From the NCBI RefSeq assembly GCF_963576675.1, contig NC_088916.1, positions 697,001 through 761,000 of the forward strand: a stretch of DNA of 64,000 nt. The letters are read 5' to 3'. Every line of letters starts with the position of its first letter. The first letter of the stretch is position 1. The translations under genes were made by a program, and so were the position numbers. The stretch comes from Euphorbia lathyris. Lineage: Eukaryota; Streptophyta; Magnoliopsida; Malpighiales; Euphorbiaceae. Below are positions 19,942 through 31,464 of this stretch, in pieces. The notes beneath the pieces were generated by a model. It searched no databases and was not told the DNA's origin. It saw only the letters and a program-made list of their open reading frames with translations.

Positions 19942-22050
19942 CTAAACCAGGTATTTATTAGGGGCTCCTGAGAGCCTCGCTGAGGTACCAATAGGTCCCC
20001 TCTTATCCGGCAGAACCATAGAACTATGGACAATTTTCTACTTACCCTTAGGCTTTTTCATACTAATTTTGTTGACACCCATAGCCTTCCCAATACTAGG
20101 CTCAACACAGTAATTAGGAATACTAACCTCATTTAACTTCACCTTTCCTTGAGAAGCCTGAGCTTGGGATCCAATCTGGGCTTCACCTTTGGAAACAAAA
20201 AGAGGATTAATAGTCTCAACCACATCATTTGATGGCTCAGCAGATTCTAAGCCTGACATGCTTTGCACAATGTGTACGTCAGACTGGTCAGACTCTTGGA
20301 CCTCCTCAATAGTCAGAGCCCCAAATCTGGACCCTGAGGTGATGACCGGAGCAACCCCTGACCCTTCAGAATTTGTTGGTTTAGGTTTCCTTTTCACAAC
20401 AGGATTAGAGAATGAATGAGTCAGAGAAGTCTCGCCCTTAATATCCGAGGGACGATTCTGAACCACAGAAGGACGTGTCCTCTGTCTACCCGACCTCTTA
20501 GCAAACATCTAGGGGTCAAAATTCCCCCCCTCTCCATGGACCCCTTCAGCTCTAACAACAACATCCTCAACTACCTCCTCCAACACCTTCTCCCTCTTAG
20601 AGCATCCCTCATATGTATGACCATACATACCACATTCAAAACAGATATTATTTAAACCTTCATACTTAATAAAGTAGACTTTATTATGAACACAGAATTT
20701 TGACAAAAGGGGTTTAGCAAGGTCAACATCAATACATACTCTCGCAAACTTACCTCTAATAGCCCCAATGGTAGTTTTATCCACATGGTGGACCTTGCCA
20801 ACAAACCCGCCTATCTTATTAAGAAAGCTTTCATTATAATATTCGATTGGAAGCCCTGGGAATCTAACTCATGTCAAAATTCTGTTTACCGAGCAATCGT
20901 GTGGATTAAAATTGGGCACCCATGGCCTTAAGGCCAAAACTTGATTAGAAATAATGTACGGGCCCCCATTAATCACAGCATTGAAGTCCTCAGCCCTAGT
21001 AAATTTAATTACATAGTAGTCATTTTCTAGGTCAGTAATACTGACTTTCCCTTTCTTTGCCCACTGTGCCTGGATCCTCTGAGCGAAATAGTTAAAACTA
21101 ATTCTTTTACCAAGCATAGTAACAATTAGAGAAAGCTTCCATTTAGCCCTAAGAGCACACTTATCGGTCGAGGAAAGCCGGATCACAGGACAAAGCGGAT
21201 CATCTTGGTCACCGTCCTCTTTGTCAGACTCAGAAAGAACCTCTTCCGAATCTCCCTCCATCAAATCTTCATTCACATAGGCCTCCTCCTCGACAACACC
21301 CATCACCGTATCTTTCCATGAAATTCTCCCCATTCCAAGATTAGAATTAAAGTCATTTGCCAAGTCTCCAATTGGAATAGGAGACCCATCCCCACCAACC
21401 TGGGTCTCGGAGGAAGCCTCTTTCCCCTTAACCATACCACCTCTAAAATCTCCTACCCTACCCGAATCCCCGACATCCGCCTGGATCCGACCCGCGACAG
21501 CTATCCCCACTGCGCTAACATCAGCCTGCGCAAAAACCACCCTGCCCGATTCCCCACCGGCTGCCTGGATCAATCCGGCGCCAATCCCCAACCCCACATC
21601 CACGCAAACCCATGTCGCGCCTCCATCTAGATCACCCTTGGTGGCCAAAGACAAGGCCGAACCCCCGCAGGCAGTGCCTACAGCCGTACCTTCCCCCTAG
21701 CTCCCAAAAACAATCCCCTGGTCTACCGCCATCCCTTCCCTACCCACTCGCCCTCCTCCCTCAATCCTCCATTCCCGCCTACCGCTAAACCCTTGCTCAA
21801 ATCCCTCAACCTCCTGCCGATCCAAGTGGTGGACTAAACCTTCACCACCTGATATACTAAACCCTCCCCACACACAGACCGTCGATCCCCTTCCTCCCTC
21901 TCCCTTCTCCCCATCCGCCACCGGATCCCCGCCGATCCCCTTCCCTACACCCGAATCCACCCTAGCCGCCTTCAAGCGGCCCCCTACACCTCCCAACGCC
22001 ATCCTCTCCACCGACCTATCCCTCTCTCTCGTACGCTCTCTTTCTTTCAT
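19942..22050 (-). pseudogene. LINE-A copy 2 ORF1: DUF4283-like and zinc-knuckle protein (broken)
   Basis: Starts at the ATG at 22048-22050 with a basic, then Gly-rich N-terminus. The middle part (about 21170-20860) carries a DUF4283-type fold: GKRISFNYFAQRIQAQW, then YYVIKFTRAEDF, then GGPYIISNQVLALRPWVP. Next comes the region HHVDKTTIGAIRGKFARVC and the knuckle CFECGMYGHTYEGC at about 20645-20600. Stops at 21697, 20869, 20509 (shared with copy 1, a Trp position) and 20038 (GAGCAG in copy 1, AAGTAG here) break the frame. In plant LINEs this protein binds the element RNA. Confidence 0.88.
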
Positions 22051-22110
22051 TCTATCGCCTTCTTCTACTCTGGATACTATTAATTATTTAGATAATTTAC
22101 CAAAAAAAAC

Positions 22111-22130
22111 AAAATATGTAATAACTTTAT
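22111..22130 (-). repeat. 5' target duplication of LINE-A copy 2
   Basis: AAAATATGTAATAACTTTAT, identical to 15753-15772. It fixes the LINE 5' end at 22110. Confidence 0.93.
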
Positions 22131-22342
22131 AATAATATAATATTTTACTTGAATAATAGGTAATATATTTTTCATATAATATTTCATTTTATATGGTGTT
22201 TGTCATTTATATACCATTATTTTAATAAATATTATAAACATAATGATAAATTTTCTATCAACCATAAATTAGTTTAGTGTTTCATAATGTTAGATAATAT
22301 ATTAAAAACCAATAATGTTATATTTAACTATTTTTTACTAAA

Positions 22343-22500
22343 CCAATTAACATTGGCTTTAGTGGTTAAGGATCTCAAGTCCCTTAAATTAGAGGTCTCG
22401 AGTTTGAGTCCTATTATAGAAAATTTTAATTGAAAGATTATCCATTTAAAGTTTGTCTAACGAATCTTGAACTGAGCAATCAGATAAATGATAAAAAAAA
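22343..22500 (+). mobile_element. tRNA-derived SINE
   Basis: 158 bp flanked by near-identical direct repeats, TATTTTTTACTAAA (22329-22342) and TATTTTTTTACTAAA (22501-22515), which differ only in T-run length. A Pol III A-box-like TGGCTTTAGTGG is at 22354-22365 and a B-box-like GTTTGAGTCC at 22402-22411, spaced as in a tRNA. The 3' end is (A)8. The box sequences, oligo(A) and duplication together indicate a short retroelement moved by LINE machinery, plausibly by one of the LINE families here. Confidence 0.8.
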
Positions 22501-22773
22501 TATTTTTTTACTAAAATATCGTACGTATTAAAATTAATTATTAATTATTTTCATAAATTTTAATTTTGCTTATTAGGTTATAAAAAGCATTAATGACTAT
22601 TTAACTTATGTTTCATTTTAATGGATTATTAATTAATAAATTAGAAATTCAATAGTGTGTATAAATAAATACCACATAATATATTTATATGAAAGATATA
22701 TTTAAAAAAAAAAGTTTAGTAGAACGCAGGTAGCAGGGGAGGGAACGAAAAAGATAGATTTAAATTAAAATAC

Positions 22774-23505
22774 CACTACAAAAAAAATCACTTTCAAGGA
22801 TGAAACAAATCGTCCCCAAAAACATAAAAATTTCCCCCTATACTTTTAGGGATAATTTTTTTGTCTCCATTTTTTGTCCTTGTTTCCTTCGTCCTTAATT
22901 CTATCAGAGACGAAAAGAATGATGTCGTCCCCATTTAGAGGGACGACTATCGTCCCCGCTCTTAAGGACGATTGTCGTCCCCGTTGATAAAGACGACTGT
23001 CGTCCCATTTCTAAGGACGATATTTCATCCCCGTTCATAGGGACGACTATCGTCCCCATTTCGAGAGACGACGTTTCATCCTCGATGACGGCTGGACGAA
23101 AGAATAGTGCTAGTCTATGGAGAGTGGCGAGCTATTGCTACAGATGAAGAAGGAGAGAGTTAGGTCGTAGACCTAGATTTAATTCTACAGATGTTGAGAG
23201 GAAGACGATGTGTTACTCGGAGAATGATGAACGGTTGGGTGGTGATAGGTGGTCCCCAAAACTTATAAAATTCTCTTCTAAATTAAAAATTTTTAATTCA
23301 AAATAAGAAAAGATAATACATTTAATTGATTATAATTAATATAAATATATATTAATTTAAAATTATCCCTAATTGTGTTATTAAAGATTATTAGAGACAA
23401 TATAAATATTTGGCTCCTTTACTAATTCAATAATACTAATAGAGGACAATATAATATAATTGTCTCTAACCATTAGTGCCTAAAACTTTTTTTTTTTTTG
23501 TAGTT
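22774..23505. mobile_element. Non-autonomous CACTA transposon
   Basis: 732 bp beginning CACTACAAAAAAAA and ending TTTTTTTTGTAGTT, where the usual final G is T. It is flanked by the 3-bp duplication TAC (22771-22773 and 23506-23508). No coding sequence is present. CACTA transposases bind subterminal repeats, and a tandem set of palindromic units lies inside the left half. Confidence 0.85.
22925..23090. repeat. Tandem palindromic units in the CACTA element
   Basis: About six units of about 30 bp, each a small hairpin such as GGGACGACTATCGTCCCC joined by a 6-8 bp variable linker. Later units decay to AGGACGATATTTCATCCCC. They probably represent subterminal transposase-binding repeats. Confidence 0.8.
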
Positions 23506-23684
23506 TACTAAATTATTATAAAATTGATTATCTATTTTTATTTAAAAATATATTAAATAATAATATAATTTTATACTCTTAAAAAATAATATAATTTTAT
23601 TATTAATATTATTATTTTTTTGGAAAAATTATTAACATTACTTTTCATTCTTGTATTATTATAATAAATAAAACTATGTAAAAC

Positions 23685-23690
<6 letters not shown>

Positions 23691-23738
<48 letters not shown>
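23691..23738. repeat. (AT)n microsatellite
   Basis: About 24 uninterrupted AT units between the CACTA and the small TIR element. Confidence 0.95.
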
Positions 23739-23742
<4 letters not shown>

Positions 23743-24246
23743 ATTAATTAGTGATGGAAGGATAAATTTGTTATTTTATATAAAATTTATGGATGGAGAG
23801 ATTAAATTGTTAGTTTTGTCAAAACTCAGAGACGTTTTTTAAAAATAAATGGACTAACTAGTATAATGTGCACAAACTCATAGACTAATAAGTAATTACC
23901 CTTTTTATAGCAGACGTGGTTAGATATTCTCATATGTAATTAGTATTCAGATGAAAGACATCAATTTGATGTCTGTTATACAAATGTAAATGCGAAAAAT
24001 TTCATCCGTACTGAAATATCATCAGATGATAGGGAATCATGTGACAATTTTTATTTTCTTTTCGGGATGACAATTTTTAACTGTTGTTTGAAGCCTGTTT
24101 CGATTTAGTGATCATCAACCTGCAACCAACACATGAGATGATTAACATATAACAAAATATAACGATAATAAGTTCATAATACAACAGAGTAATGAGATAG
24201 AAAGAGAAGTAGCTAGCAAATGGATACGTTGATTAAAAGGATAAAG
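23739..24246. other. AT-rich spacer
   Basis: No open frame, no terminal repeats and no RNA-like structure that I can support. Confidence 0.6.
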
Positions 24247-24482
24247 GTAAATAATTTATTAGTCTTAGATTTTTATCAAATACCATGTTACTATTTTAGT
24301 TTTTAACTTTTGTTCTATTTAATAGTTAAGTCCCTCATAAATGAGGGACTGTTTAATAATTCAAATATATGAAAGACTAAAGTGTTAATAAAACAAAAAT
24401 AAAAACTAAATAATGTATTATTAAAATAAAAAGACTAAACAATATGTTAATAAAAATATAAGAACTAACAAATTATTTATCA
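24247..24482. mobile_element. Small TIR element (MITE-like)
   Basis: The left end TAAATAATTTATTAGTCTTA and the reverse complement of the right end (TAAATAATTTGTTAGTTCTTA) are close inverted repeats about 30 bp long. A central palindrome AGTCCCTCATAAATGAGGGACT lies at 24328-24349. There is no coding sequence and no clear target duplication. Confidence 0.55.
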
Positions 24483-24881
24483 TAAACCATATATTACATT
24501 ATTCAGTCATGGATAATTCATATTGTTAGATATCTGAAAGAATACAAAATATTGACCTTTCATTAAGCCTGTAAACCTATATACATTTTTCAAGAAAATT
24601 TTAAATTATAATTAAAAATAAATATTTTATATGAAATATATATATAACATAAATGATTCAAAAGTTAAAAAATTCAATCTAATATATATATAAAAAAAAT
24701 CTTGGACGTTTATATATTCTCACTAACTGATGTTATATTGTAATCCCATATGCACTTTATACACGAAAGGAAATATAATCTCATTCGAAAAAGGAATGAT
24801 AAAATGAGCTATAAATAGAATATATTATCATAATTTTTTTTTTGGTAGAAAAGGAAAGGAAAGCAAACGAAACAAAAGCAA

Positions 24882-27800
24882 CTACACCGAGATTCGCCTA
24901 GGAAAGTTAACCCCAATCATATCCTCTAAAAGAAGAGGAGAAAGAGCGATAGGGGGGACGGTAAGGGTAGAAACATCTAGCACCCCCTTATGGCCAGCCG
25001 CCGCCAAGTGATCTGCAACACGGTTCTGTTCCCGGAAAATGTGGCTGAACTCAAGGATTTCAAATGAGGAGCTAAACCTCTTAATAGCTTTAATAAGGTT
25101 GCGTCTATGAAGACCCATGACATGATTACCCAAAATCATATTGATGGCCTCCAAGTTATCAGACTCCACAGAAAGCCTCTTAACACCCAGCCTAATCGCC
25201 AGCTGGATTCCAGAGTGAATGCCCCAGAGCTCCGCAGAGAAGGAAGAACCCAAACCCAAATTCTGGGTAAACCCAGAAAGCCAGGCGCCTCCCGCATCCC
25301 TAAGAACACCTCCGGCAGCAATCTTACCATTACTAAGGCAGGATCCATCAGTATTCAGCTTCACAACCCCCTCTCTCGGCCTGCTCCAACTCACAAGGTG
25401 GATATCACTACTCTGGGAAGATCTGGCAAGGGACTCACCTTTGAAACTATCAATAATAGAGGAGAGTTTCTTCAAGAAGCGCTCAGCTAAGTTAGGCAAA
25501 AGCACAGCTTTATTATCAAAAATCTCCTCGTTTCTCCATTTCCAAACTTGGTGACAGATAATGGCAAAGAAAATGTCCCCATGCTCCATATAAGACAATA
25601 ACTTTCCCCTAATACCATCAGAGAACCAGTCGTTCACTGAATGGGACATGAAGGAAGAGAAAGTATGTTATGGGAGAATTTTCTTCCAAACCTCTTCACT
25701 CTTAGGGCAATCCCTAAGAGCATGGCACAAAGATTCAATATGGCCTCTACATCTACCGCAAGCTCCAGAGGTCACCAAATGCCTTCTGTACCTATCTGAG
25801 TTAGTAAGTAACCTGTCTTTAACGCCCAGCCACAAGAAGCTCCTCATACGGTAAGGGACTTTAAGGGACCAAATGGTTTTCCAAATATCCGAGGGATTAT
25901 CAGTCCTGTTAAGGGAAAAAGCTTCAAAGGCAGATTTGCAAGAATAAACTCCATTGTTAGTCAGCGCCCAGCAATGCCTATCCATATCTTCCTCTTGATT
26001 ACTCACCTTCACTCCTCTAATTCTAAGGAGAGTCTCAAGGCTAAAGAAAGAATCAAACTTAGGCCAAATCCAGTCCCCTTCAGAGTCCACCACATCGGCT
26101 AACCTCCAGTTGTGGATATCACTAGGCGGGGAGAAGTACACACATCCACTAAAGGTTTATCCCCAATCCAGGTATCAAACCAGAAGCTAATGGACTTACC
26201 ATTACCCACCTCTAGACCAACCCCCGAGCAGAACTCAGCAAATATGGCGCTAAGCCCTTTCCAGAGGAAGGAACAATTGACAACTCTCTCTTTAGGGCCC
26301 CCGAAGATCTTATCTTTTCAATACTTACCACAAAGAAGGCGAACCCAGAGAGAGGAGGGGCATTGCCACATACGCCAAAGGAGTTTCATTAATAAAACCT
26401 TATTACTATCCTTAGCTTTCCTAATGCCCAAACCACCTGAATCTTTGGGCTAACAAACCTCACTCCAAGGAACCAGATGGATCTTTCTTCCCTCCGCCGC
26501 TTCCCCCCACAGGAACCTCCTGTTAATCTTATCAAGATCATTAAGCACAGGATCCGGAAGCTGACAAGCCTGCATGATGTGGTTGGGAGCTGCACAATTC
26601 ACCGATTGAATTAAAGTCAGGCGGCCAGCGAGGGAGAGAGTCTTGGCTTTCCACATGGCACACCTCGTATTGGCTTTGTCCAAAGTCTCTTTAAAGGAAA
26701 TTTTAGACACTCTCTCACTGTGGAGGGGAATACCCAGATACTTCCCAAGAGAATTAGTAAGAGGAATACCAGACAAATCACTTAATCTTTTACAAATTCT
26801 CGGATTCATATTCTTAGAGCACATCATCCTAGACTTCTGGATATTAAGTCTCTGACCAGAGGCCGAACAAAAACAATCCAGAATATCCATAATGATGCTC
26901 AACTGCTCCTCATTACCTTCCAGAAAGATAAGGACATCATCAGCAAAGAATAAGTGAGTCACCTGGGGACAGAAGCTGTTGATGGCCACCGGGTGGAAAC
27001 TCCCAATATCAATGGCATCTTGAATAAGGTGGGAAAGCCTCTCCATAGCAATAACGAAAAGGAAGGGGCTCATAGGATCACCCTGACGGATGCCCCGACC
27101 TGGAGAGAACTCCTCCGACATATCCCCATTTACCATAACTTGAAACACAGGAGAAGTAATGCAAACCTTAATAAGCTTTCTCCAACTGTCCGGAATCCTA
27201 GCTCTCTCCAGACTCTCCATCAGGAAATTCCAGTTGATGCGATCATAGGCCTTCTCCAAATCCAGCTTAAGAGCCACAATGCCTTTCTTTCCTTTCCTAA
27301 TCTTCATAGTATGCACCATTTCTTGGGCAATCACCACATTATCCATCATTTGTCTACCGGGTACAAAGCTACCCTGATTCTGACAAATGATCATCGGAAG
27401 AATGTCCCGGATTCTGTTAGCCACAATCTTTGTAATCGTTTTGTAAAGAACATTACAAAGACTGATGGGTCTCATATGCAAAAAGGAAGAAGGCTTATCA
27501 ATTTTTGGAATAAGGACCAGCAGAGTTCTATTAACCAGCTCAATATCCTTAGACCCATTGAACACTCCTATGATAAAATCATAGATACCCTCCTTCACAA
27601 CACCCCAGTGCTTGTGGTAGAAGCCAGCAGGAAGACCATCAATACCAGGCGCTTTAGACGCCCCAATGCTGAAGATGGCATTGTCAATCTCTTTTCGGGA
27701 AATAGGATGAAAGGCACTCTGACTGATATCCTCACTGATCAAAGGAAAGGTAGCAACAGAGTGAGCCCTCTCCAGCTGGACAGGATCCTCTTTGAAAAGC

Positions 27801-28981
27801 TCCTTATAGAACTCCAGAGCCAAATTCCGAATCGCCTCATCTTCATACACCCACTCCCCATTAGAATCCTTGATAGCCTTAATTCTATTCCTCTGCCTCC
27901 TGATCATAGTGGACAGATGGAAGTACCTGGTATTACGATCCCCATCTCTAATCCAGGATTTCCTAGACTTCTGGAACCAGAGAAGCTCCTCCTGCCTAAG
28001 CACAGCTTCCAGCTCCTTCTGAAGGGTTCTAAGGAGGCCATCTAAACTGTGATCAAACCTCACATCCAGCCTACGCTGAACGCCCTCCATCCTTTTTAAC
28101 AACTTATTCTTTCTTCTAATAATATGCCCAAAGACATTCCTATTCCAACCAAGCACATTATTCCTGAACCCTTCAGCAGCTTGCAGGACATTCGAATGAG
28201 GTTTCCAATTATCTTGGACGAACTCCTTAAACTTAGGATGGGACTCCCAAGCCAGCTGGTACCGGAACGGTCTCTTCCCCCTAGGGTGGTTGCCTCTCAA
28301 AAGTCTAAACAAAATAGGGCAATGATCCGAATGACGGAACGGAAGATTTAAAACAGAACACTCAGGGAAAGAAGTCAGGGCAGACACATTAGCATAGACC
28401 TTGTCCAAACGAACAAAGGTACTATTGCGTTTCCAAGTGAATCTATGACCCGAAGCCCCCAAGTCGGAAAGCCCACATAAATCCATATTATTTTTATGGT
28501 GAAGACAGCGATTAACATAATGATTGGAACCTCCTCTCTGGTCACTCATAAGGCTGATATCATTAAAGTCACCCGCAATAAACCAGGGCTCAGAGATGCT
28601 GCTACTCATCGAAAAGAGAAGCTCCCACAGCCGTTTGTGATTAAATAAGATAGGATCAGCATACACAAGGGTAGTCAAGAAGGGAGTAATACCAGAAATG
28701 CTCACTTTACAGTGAATGAACTGCTTATCGATACTAATAACATCAAAATGAATCCGATCTGGCCTCCAGAAAAGCCAGATCCCACCAGCTCGGCCAGTAG
28801 CCTCCGATCTAACACACCTCCAGTTCTTAAACTTATTAACCACCTCATCTGCTTTCTCTCCACTAATTTTAGTTTCCAGTAAAGCAAAACACGAGGGGTT
28901 AAATTGTTTAATAAGGTCATTAATATGGATACGGGTAGCTTTGCTAGCCGCACCCCTAACATTCCAGCACAACAAGTCCAT
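24882..28981 (-). pseudogene. LINE-A copy 3 ORF2 (endonuclease and RT open; 3' part broken)
   Basis: Starts at 28981 (MDLLCWNVRG) and stays open to TAG at 26450-26452. That covers the whole endonuclease (IAGDFNDIS, HSDHCP) and RT (PISLCNVLYKTITKIVANRI, SFVPGRQMM, KLDLEKAYDRINW, GIRQGDPMSPFL, FFADDVLIF). After the stop (CAA in copy 2) the frame continues with a TGA at an Arg codon near 26317 (KY*KDK) and an indel near 26140. Next are the zf-RVT region (CGRCRGHIESLCHALRDC), a TAA near 25665 and RNase H (NTDGS, AELWG, ESDN, ADHLA). Endonuclease and RT motifs are intact, so a truncated active enzyme is conceivable, but retrotransposition is unlikely. Confidence 0.92.
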
Positions 28982-29012
28982 AGAAAGGAGGAGACTGACC
29001 GCACCAACCTAC

Positions 29013-30676
29013 CTAAGCCAGGTATTTACTAGGGGCTCCTGAGAGCCTCACCGAGGTACCCGCAGGGCCCCTCTTCTCTAAAAAAGCCAAGGAATTCTAG
29101 ATGCTTTTTTGTTTGCCCTTTGGCTTTTTCAAGCCAGGTTTAATAACCCCCATTGGATTCCCAATTCCAGGATCACCACTAAGAATAGAAGACCTACCCT
29201 CAATAGTCTCCTTCATCTTTCGGGCCGCCTGAACTAGGGGGCCCCCTGAGCTTCATTCTTGGAAGCAAAGAGGGGATTAACAGAATCAACCACTTGCTCA
29301 GAAGACACAACAGACTCCAGACCCGGCATACTGTGCTCCATAAGCTCATCTCCCTGGACAGGCTCATGAACGTCTTCGATAGATAGGGCACCAAACCTAG
29401 AGCCAGACCTAAGAGCTAACCTGGTACCAGCCTCCTCCCTAGCTTTGGGGATAGGCTTCTCCTTCACACTAGGGGCAGCCATAGGCTTAGTAAGAGAGGA
29501 ATTCTCTTTCTTGATAATATCAGGAGGAAGATTCTGCACAATAGGAGGCTGAGTTCTACGACGAGTAGTCCGTTTAGCTACCATCCAAGGACCGAAGTTT
29601 CCTTCATTCCCTTAGTTACCTACAGAGTTACTCCCACTCTCCATAACAGTCTCCTTCAAAACACTCTCCCTTTTGGGGCAACCTTCCTGAGAATGACCAT
29701 AAATGCCACAATCATAACAAATGTTATGTAAACCTTCATATTCGATAAAGAACACCTTGTTCTGAACACAAAACTTAGATAATAAGGGTTTCACAAGATC
29801 CACATCCACACAAACCCTAGCAAACTTGCCCCTAATGGCACCAATAGTAGTCTTATCCACATGGTGGACCTTCCCAACCATGCCTCCTATTTTGCTTAGG
29901 AATTTCTCACTGTAATACTCAATGGGAAGGCCCGGAAACCTAACCCAAGTCAAAATCCTGTTAACAGTAGAATCATGAGGATTAAAATTTGGAACCCAAG
30001 GCCGTAAAGCCAAAACATGGTTGGAAATAATATATGGGCCCCCCTTGATCACAGTATTGTAATCCTCAACTCTAGTAAACTTGATGACATAGAAGTCATT
30101 TTCAAGGTCAGTAATACTGACTTTCCCTTTCCTAGCCCACTAGGCTTGAATCCTTTGGGCAAAATAATTAAAGCTGATCCTCTTCCCCAACACCTTAACT
30201 ATCAAAGACACCTTCCACTTCTCTCTGAGTTCCCTCTTCTCTTCTGAAGACAGTCTAATGACCGGACAAAGAGGATCATCCTGGACACCATCCTCCTCGT
30301 CAGAATCAGAGAACAGATCCGTAGAATCCCCTACCATCTCCACTTCCTCTAAGTAGAGCTCCTCCTCAACCACCCCCATAACTGTGTCTTTCCAAGACCC
30401 TTTACCTATCCCGTTATTGCCAACTGCAGTCCTAGGGGAGGCCATGTTCCCCTGTCCCTGAATATCATGCCCAGCCTCAACAGAGCTCTGACTCGAGGCA
30501 ACCTGCCCCCCAAATGCTGCCCCAGCCTGCCCAGCACTGTCCGGAATAGGACAACCAACGCCAGGTACAGTGCCGGAAAATCCAGGCCAACGCCCAGTCC
30601 CAGCATCAGCAGGCACCGTGCGGTGCCCGGTGCCATCGGCAGGGAAGACAGGCGCCGCACAATCCGCAGGCGGCAT
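29013..30676 (-). pseudogene. LINE-A copy 3 ORF1 (DUF4283-like and zinc knuckle, broken)
   Basis: Readable from an ATG at 30676 (MPPADCAAPV) with a Pro/Ala/Gly-rich N-terminus unlike that of copy 2. The DUF4283-type region GKRISFNYFAQRIQA follows, with a TAG at 30140-30142 where copy 2 has Gln-Trp. Then come GGPYIISNHVLALRPWVP, the RNA-binding stretch and the knuckle CYDCGIYGHSQEGC. A stop at 29612 and a frameshift near 29240 break the tail. Whether 30676 is the authentic start is unclear, because the element is 5' truncated beside it. Confidence 0.85.
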
Positions 30677-30685
30677 TTTGCCCAC

Positions 30686-31042
30686 AAAACTATTGACGTA
30701 TTTCTAATATTTTTTTATTGATATTTTATAAAATAAAAAGTATCAAATTTAGATTTCATTTTAGATTTTATAATATATTTTTAATTTCTTTGCATTAAAT
30801 TATTAATGATGTAGAAAGAAAAATAGATGGATAATTAGATGTTGAATTCCTTTTAATTGATCCAATAATAATTAAAAGGAATTGAACATCTAATTATCCA
30901 TCTATTTTTCTTTCTACATCATTAATAATTTAATGTAAAGAAATTAAAAATATATTATAAAATCTAAAATGAAATCTAAATTTGATACTTTTTATTTTAT
31001 AAAATATCAATAAAAAAATATTGGAAATACGTCAATAGTTTT
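30686..31042. repeat. Fold-back duplication at the LINE-A copy 3 5' junction
   Basis: 30686-30858 and 30870-31042 are near-perfect reverse complements (coordinate sum 61728 throughout) around an 11-bp spacer. The right arm is in its native context, since diverged homology to it continues past its outer end at about 32150-32420. The left arm is therefore the inverted extra copy. It touches the LINE 5' end within a few bases. Confidence 0.9.
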
Positions 31043-31464
31043 CTCGATATTATAAATGTAAAATGAAAACCCGCACAATTTCCTAATAGGGAATTAAGAC
31101 CGTTGATAAAGCTTAATTATACAAGGAGCCCTTTGAATTTGGCAAAAACCGATTGATCCCTGAACTTATAACTTTTTTTGTTAACCCCTGAACTTATTTA
31201 AACTAATATGATTAACTCTATATGTCCATATGGCAGAACAAGGGAGAAATTAAATAAAAAGAAATGTATGTCTGTTATGCAAGTTCAGAAGCCAATAGAA
31301 TGTGTGCATGTTGAAGTGACTAATAAATCACTAAACAAAATCAAGTAACTAATTGATCGTTTTTGGGCCGAATTCAGGTAGCTTGTAATTACGCCAATGG
31401 ATTTTGATTGATATGTTCCACGTGCCAAATAGCAAATAACATCTTGATATAGAAAAAAAAACAT
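31043..31464. other. AT-rich non-coding spacer
   Basis: Contains GTTATGCAAGTTCAGAAGCCAA near 31277, a phrase that recurs at the window end (about 63976-64000). It is probably part of a dispersed repeat. No gene is seen. Confidence 0.5.

Larger units (their letters stand above)
14877..20731 (-). repeat. Right arm of giant inverted duplication, outer segment
   Basis: Mirror of 1-5863 on the minus strand, beginning inside ATTAG|GGACACGGACG. The outer end of detectable homology is set by the window start, since position 1 pairs with about 20731, not by the sequence itself. The mirror LINE simply continues to 22110. Confidence 0.93.
15773..22110 (-). mobile_element. LINE-A copy 2, full length (mirror of copy 1)
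   Basis: A 6.3-kb complete plant L1-type LINE, bounded by the same 20-bp duplication AAAATATGTAATAACTTTAT at 15753-15772 and 22111-22130. It has an oligo(T) (the poly(A) tail) beside the 3' end at about 15772-15782. It contains ORF1 (DUF4283-like, zinc knuckle) and ORF2. It serves as the reference for the truncated left copy. Both ORFs are broken. Confidence 0.94.
24834..30685 (-). mobile_element. LINE-A copy 3 (independent copy)
   Basis: Same family as the palindrome LINEs but clearly diverged and a separate insertion. The oligo(T) at 24834-24843 marks the 3' end. The 5' end is truncated at about 30680, where it meets a 173-bp fold-back. No target duplication is evident: the sequence before the oligo(T) (ATATTATCATAA) does not recur at 30686. 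ORF2 is the best preserved of the three, with 843 uninterrupted codons. Confidence 0.9.

Noticed and set aside
22925..23090. CRISPR-like array
   Set aside because: Units are palindromic repeats with short variable linkers inside a CACTA element in a plant genome, with no spacers or cas genes.
26954..28045. 363-codon open frame on the plus strand
   Set aside because: It is antisense to the well-supported LINE-A RT frame. Its composition is that of a shadow frame and it has no domain.
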